Below are positions 6,421 to 7,323 of a DNA stretch of 7,323 nt, in pieces. The translations under genes and the position numbers were made by a program. The stretch's first letter is position 1. Each line of letters opens with the position of its first letter. Origin of the DNA: Anaerolineae bacterium (GTDB lineage: Bacteria > Chloroflexota > Anaerolineae > 4572-78 > J111); NCBI GenBank assembly GCA_020433785.1, contig JAGRCC010000988.1, positions 1-7,323 on the forward strand. The letters are read 5' to 3'. The notes below the pieces were generated by a model. It ran no database searches. It saw nothing but the letters and a program-made list of their open reading frames with translations, and had not been told where the DNA came from.

Positions 6421-6570
6421 CTAACAGGAGGTATTACCGCACTCATCGGCTGAAGCCGTACCACCGATACCGGCCACCTGGGTGACAATCGGGGTAGCGG
6501 CGGCCACGGTCAGGGCAAACGCAACCAATAAAGCGGCAATAACTCGTCGGACACGCAGTGAGTGAGTCAT
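6421..6570 (-). CDS. 49-residue exported peptide precursor ending ECGNTSC
   Basis: Microgene not previously recognisable to me. Seen: ATG at 6570, AAGGAG at 6583-6578 with an ideal 7-base gap, stop TAG at 6421, and a perfect terminator downstream on the same strand. The product has a typical Sec signal: basic start MTHSLRVRR, hydrophobic core VIAALLVAFALTV (10-22), and AAA at 23-25 fitting signal peptidase I. Cleavage there leaves a 24-residue pro-peptide TPIV...DECGNTSC. A second AxA site, ASA (39-41), would release the octapeptide DECGNTSC. Cys44 and Cys49 could form a small disulfide ring. The layout (signal peptide, spacer, short C-terminal active piece) is that of Phr-type pheromone precursors, and it lies beside a TPR protein; a signalling role is inference. 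It could also be a bacteriocin-like or structural peptide. No modifying enzyme is near. Confidence 0.8.
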   Translation of the reverse strand: MTHSLRVRRVIAALLVAFALTVAAATPIVTQVAGIGGTASADECGNTSC

Positions 6571-6591
6571 TTTAAGTCTCCTTCTGTTCAG

Positions 6592-6608
6592 TCACTAAAA
6601 ATTAGTGA
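6592..6608. promoter_or_regulatory. perfect palindrome just upstream of the peptide gene ribosome site
   Basis: TCACTAA (6592-6598), AAA, TTAGTGA (6602-6608). It lies 8 bases before the AAGGAG of the peptide gene on the minus strand. It could be a repressor operator or, in RNA, a 7-bp hairpin next to the ribosome site. No convincing -10/-35 pair could be chosen around it. Confidence 0.45.
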
Positions 6609-6708
6609 ACCGTCGAGGAGGGAATTCCAGAGCTGAAGCGGGGGCATCAACTCTCGCGCGCGACACCTACCGGGTCCGTGGTTTTATTCTGTTGTCGATA
6701 TTGACCAT

Positions 6709-6791
6709 CCTTGCAAGGCGGCTGAGCGCTCAGCCGGTCATTAATGATGGTTACAGTATAAGACGTCCTGTGAATTTAACCGGGCAGCCCG
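6709..6791. repeat. run of adjacent palindromes upstream of the peptide gene
   Basis: CCTTGCAAGG (6709-6718) directly abuts the 18-bp perfect palindrome CGGCTGAGCGCTCAGCCG (6719-6736). One base later comes TCATTAATGA (6738-6747), and CGGGCAGCCCG lies at 6781-6791. Smaller ones (GGAATTCC 6621-6628, TCGCGCGCGA 6654-6663) precede them. There is no T-run, so a plain terminator is unlikely. Stacked operators, a protein-binding site or a structured leader are possible. The stretch 6604-6840 has no credible gene. Confidence 0.5.
6750..6758 (-). promoter_or_regulatory. fourth TACTGT box (TACTGTAAC) upstream of the peptide gene
   Basis: On the minus strand this reads TACTGTAAC, identical over nine bases to 3674-3682 in the divergent promoter region. 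It overlaps a TATACT (6760-6755) that could be a -10 element for the peptide gene, but no good -35 is present and the leader would be about 180 bases. Weak. Confidence 0.25.
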
Positions 6792-6917
6792 ATTGCAGTC
6801 CCATGAAATTTGTCAGGGCATTTTGCCAAAGATTTTAGGCGCGTTCAGCCTTAAAAGGCCGTATTTAGCATAAGCAGCGACTAATTTTCGCGATAAATCA
6901 CCCGGCATGGCACCAGC

Positions 6918-6932
6918 GTGGCAGCCTGCCAC
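6918..6932. repeat. short inverted repeat GTGGCAG-C-CTGCCAC
   Basis: Odd palindrome with 7-bp arms in the gene-free right flank. It may be part of a REP-type element. No gene is seen in 6840-7041. Confidence 0.4.
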
Positions 6933-7041
6933 AAACTTTCGGCTCAGACCAAGCAATTTAGCCCCACCTTGCCAACCATCTACGAGCAGATTAGCCAGTA
7001 TCTTTCGACGCCATAAACTCCTCTGAAATTAAGAGCTGGGA

Positions 7042-7175
7042 GACAAACTTAAGTTTGTCCTACGGAATTTTTATTGTCCTTGCTGTACCGAGGTCCTGTC
7101 GGACTCCCTTGGAGATGGCTAAGTAGGACAAATCGCTGATTTGTCCGAGTTAGAACAAGTCGCTGACTTGTTCTA
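7042..7175. repeat. cluster of three related hairpins with GACAA/TTGTC-type arms
   Basis: GACAAACTTAAGTTTGTC (7042-7059) is a perfect 18-bp palindrome. GGACAAATC-GCT-GATTTGTCC (7126-7146) and TAGAACAAGTC-GCT-GACTTGTTCTA (7151-7175) are perfect hairpins with the same GCT loop and similar arms. A smaller GTCC-TGTC-GGAC hairpin (7093-7104) lies between. The arms vary together, so pairing is kept while sequence changes, as in dispersed REP-type elements. The rest to 7323 shows only short stems (GTCTC/GAGAC 7196-7210, CGTCG/CGACG 7237-7258, CGTGC/GCACG 7301-7321) and no gene. Confidence 0.7.
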
Positions 7176-7323
7176 CTGTTTTCATGCTCAGTGTCGTCTC
7201 ATTTAGAGACTGTCGGCCCCTCTGAAAATAAAGGCTCGTCGTAATCGCCTTAGCGACGCTTTAGCCCTGATGAAAATCAAGAAATTAATCGGAGTACGAA
7301 CGTGCCGTCCCCCGCAGCACGGG

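Noticed and set aside
6421..6570. Peptide gene as a lanthipeptide precursor (Ser/Thr/Cys in CGNTSC)
   Set aside because: It carries a Sec-type signal rather than a LanM-type leader, and no dehydratase, cyclase or dedicated exporter is in the window.
6719..6736. 18-bp palindrome as an intrinsic terminator
   Set aside because: No T-run on either strand and no coding region ending nearby.
6605..6838. 77-codon plus-strand frame starting GTG
   Set aside because: No ribosome site, overlaps the palindrome cluster, low-complexity Arg/Ser composition and no recognisable domain.
7042..7175. CRISPR array
   Set aside because: The repeats are self-palindromic hairpins of differing sequence without regular unique spacers.

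Overview
The window looks like a chromosomal segment of a free-living bacterium. The best guess is a Chloroflexota-type lineage, because a sigma-like-HTH/NB-ARC ATPase with a TPR partner and an aminoglycoside-phosphotransferase-like pseudokinase are typical accessory genes there. This is a family-level impression, not a taxonomic proof. The only core gene is the 3' part of mutS (3-1133), which runs off the left edge.

Layout. (1) mutS, plus strand, ends at 1133 and is followed by a possible terminator. (2) Positions 1183-1299 hold a nested inverted repeat with arms built on GTGACNGTCAC, lying between two convergent genes. (3) A minus-strand, tightly spaced two-gene operon spans 3624 to 1313. 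The first gene is a short DJ-1/PfpI-fold protein whose catalytic Cys and Glu positions are replaced. The second is a 591-residue APH/protein-kinase-fold protein that has lost the catalytic Asp, Asn and DFG-type Asp and carries a probable OB-fold insert. (4) A 110-bp AT-rich divergent intergenic region (3625-3734) has a very good extended -10 promoter and three TACTGT boxes on the same DNA face. (5) Plus strand: a 475-residue HTH-NB-ARC (STAND) ATPase overlaps by 13 bp a 401-residue protein with about seven TPRs. In many relatives these two parts form one chain. (6) A strong hairpin at 6379-6402 acts as terminator mainly for a convergent minus-strand microgene (6570-6421). This microgene encodes a 49-residue exported peptide precursor ending in ECGNTSC, has a consensus ribosome binding site, and is too short for ordinary gene calling. 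(7) The remaining ~750 bp has no convincing gene but is rich in palindromes: several upstream of the microgene, and a hairpin family with GACAA/TTGTC arms at 7042-7175.

Possible joint function (inference). The HTH-ATPase plus TPR pair, with a small secreted peptide gene directly downstream, resembles the logic of RRNPP peptide-pheromone systems (HTH/TPR receptor plus exported pro-peptide), here built on a STAND ATPase split into two subunits. The divergent pair of pseudoenzymes could be the regulated output or accessory module, in the style of NTP-dependent bacterial conflict systems. A 9-mer shared between the divergent promoter region and the microgene upstream region hints at co-regulation but could be chance.
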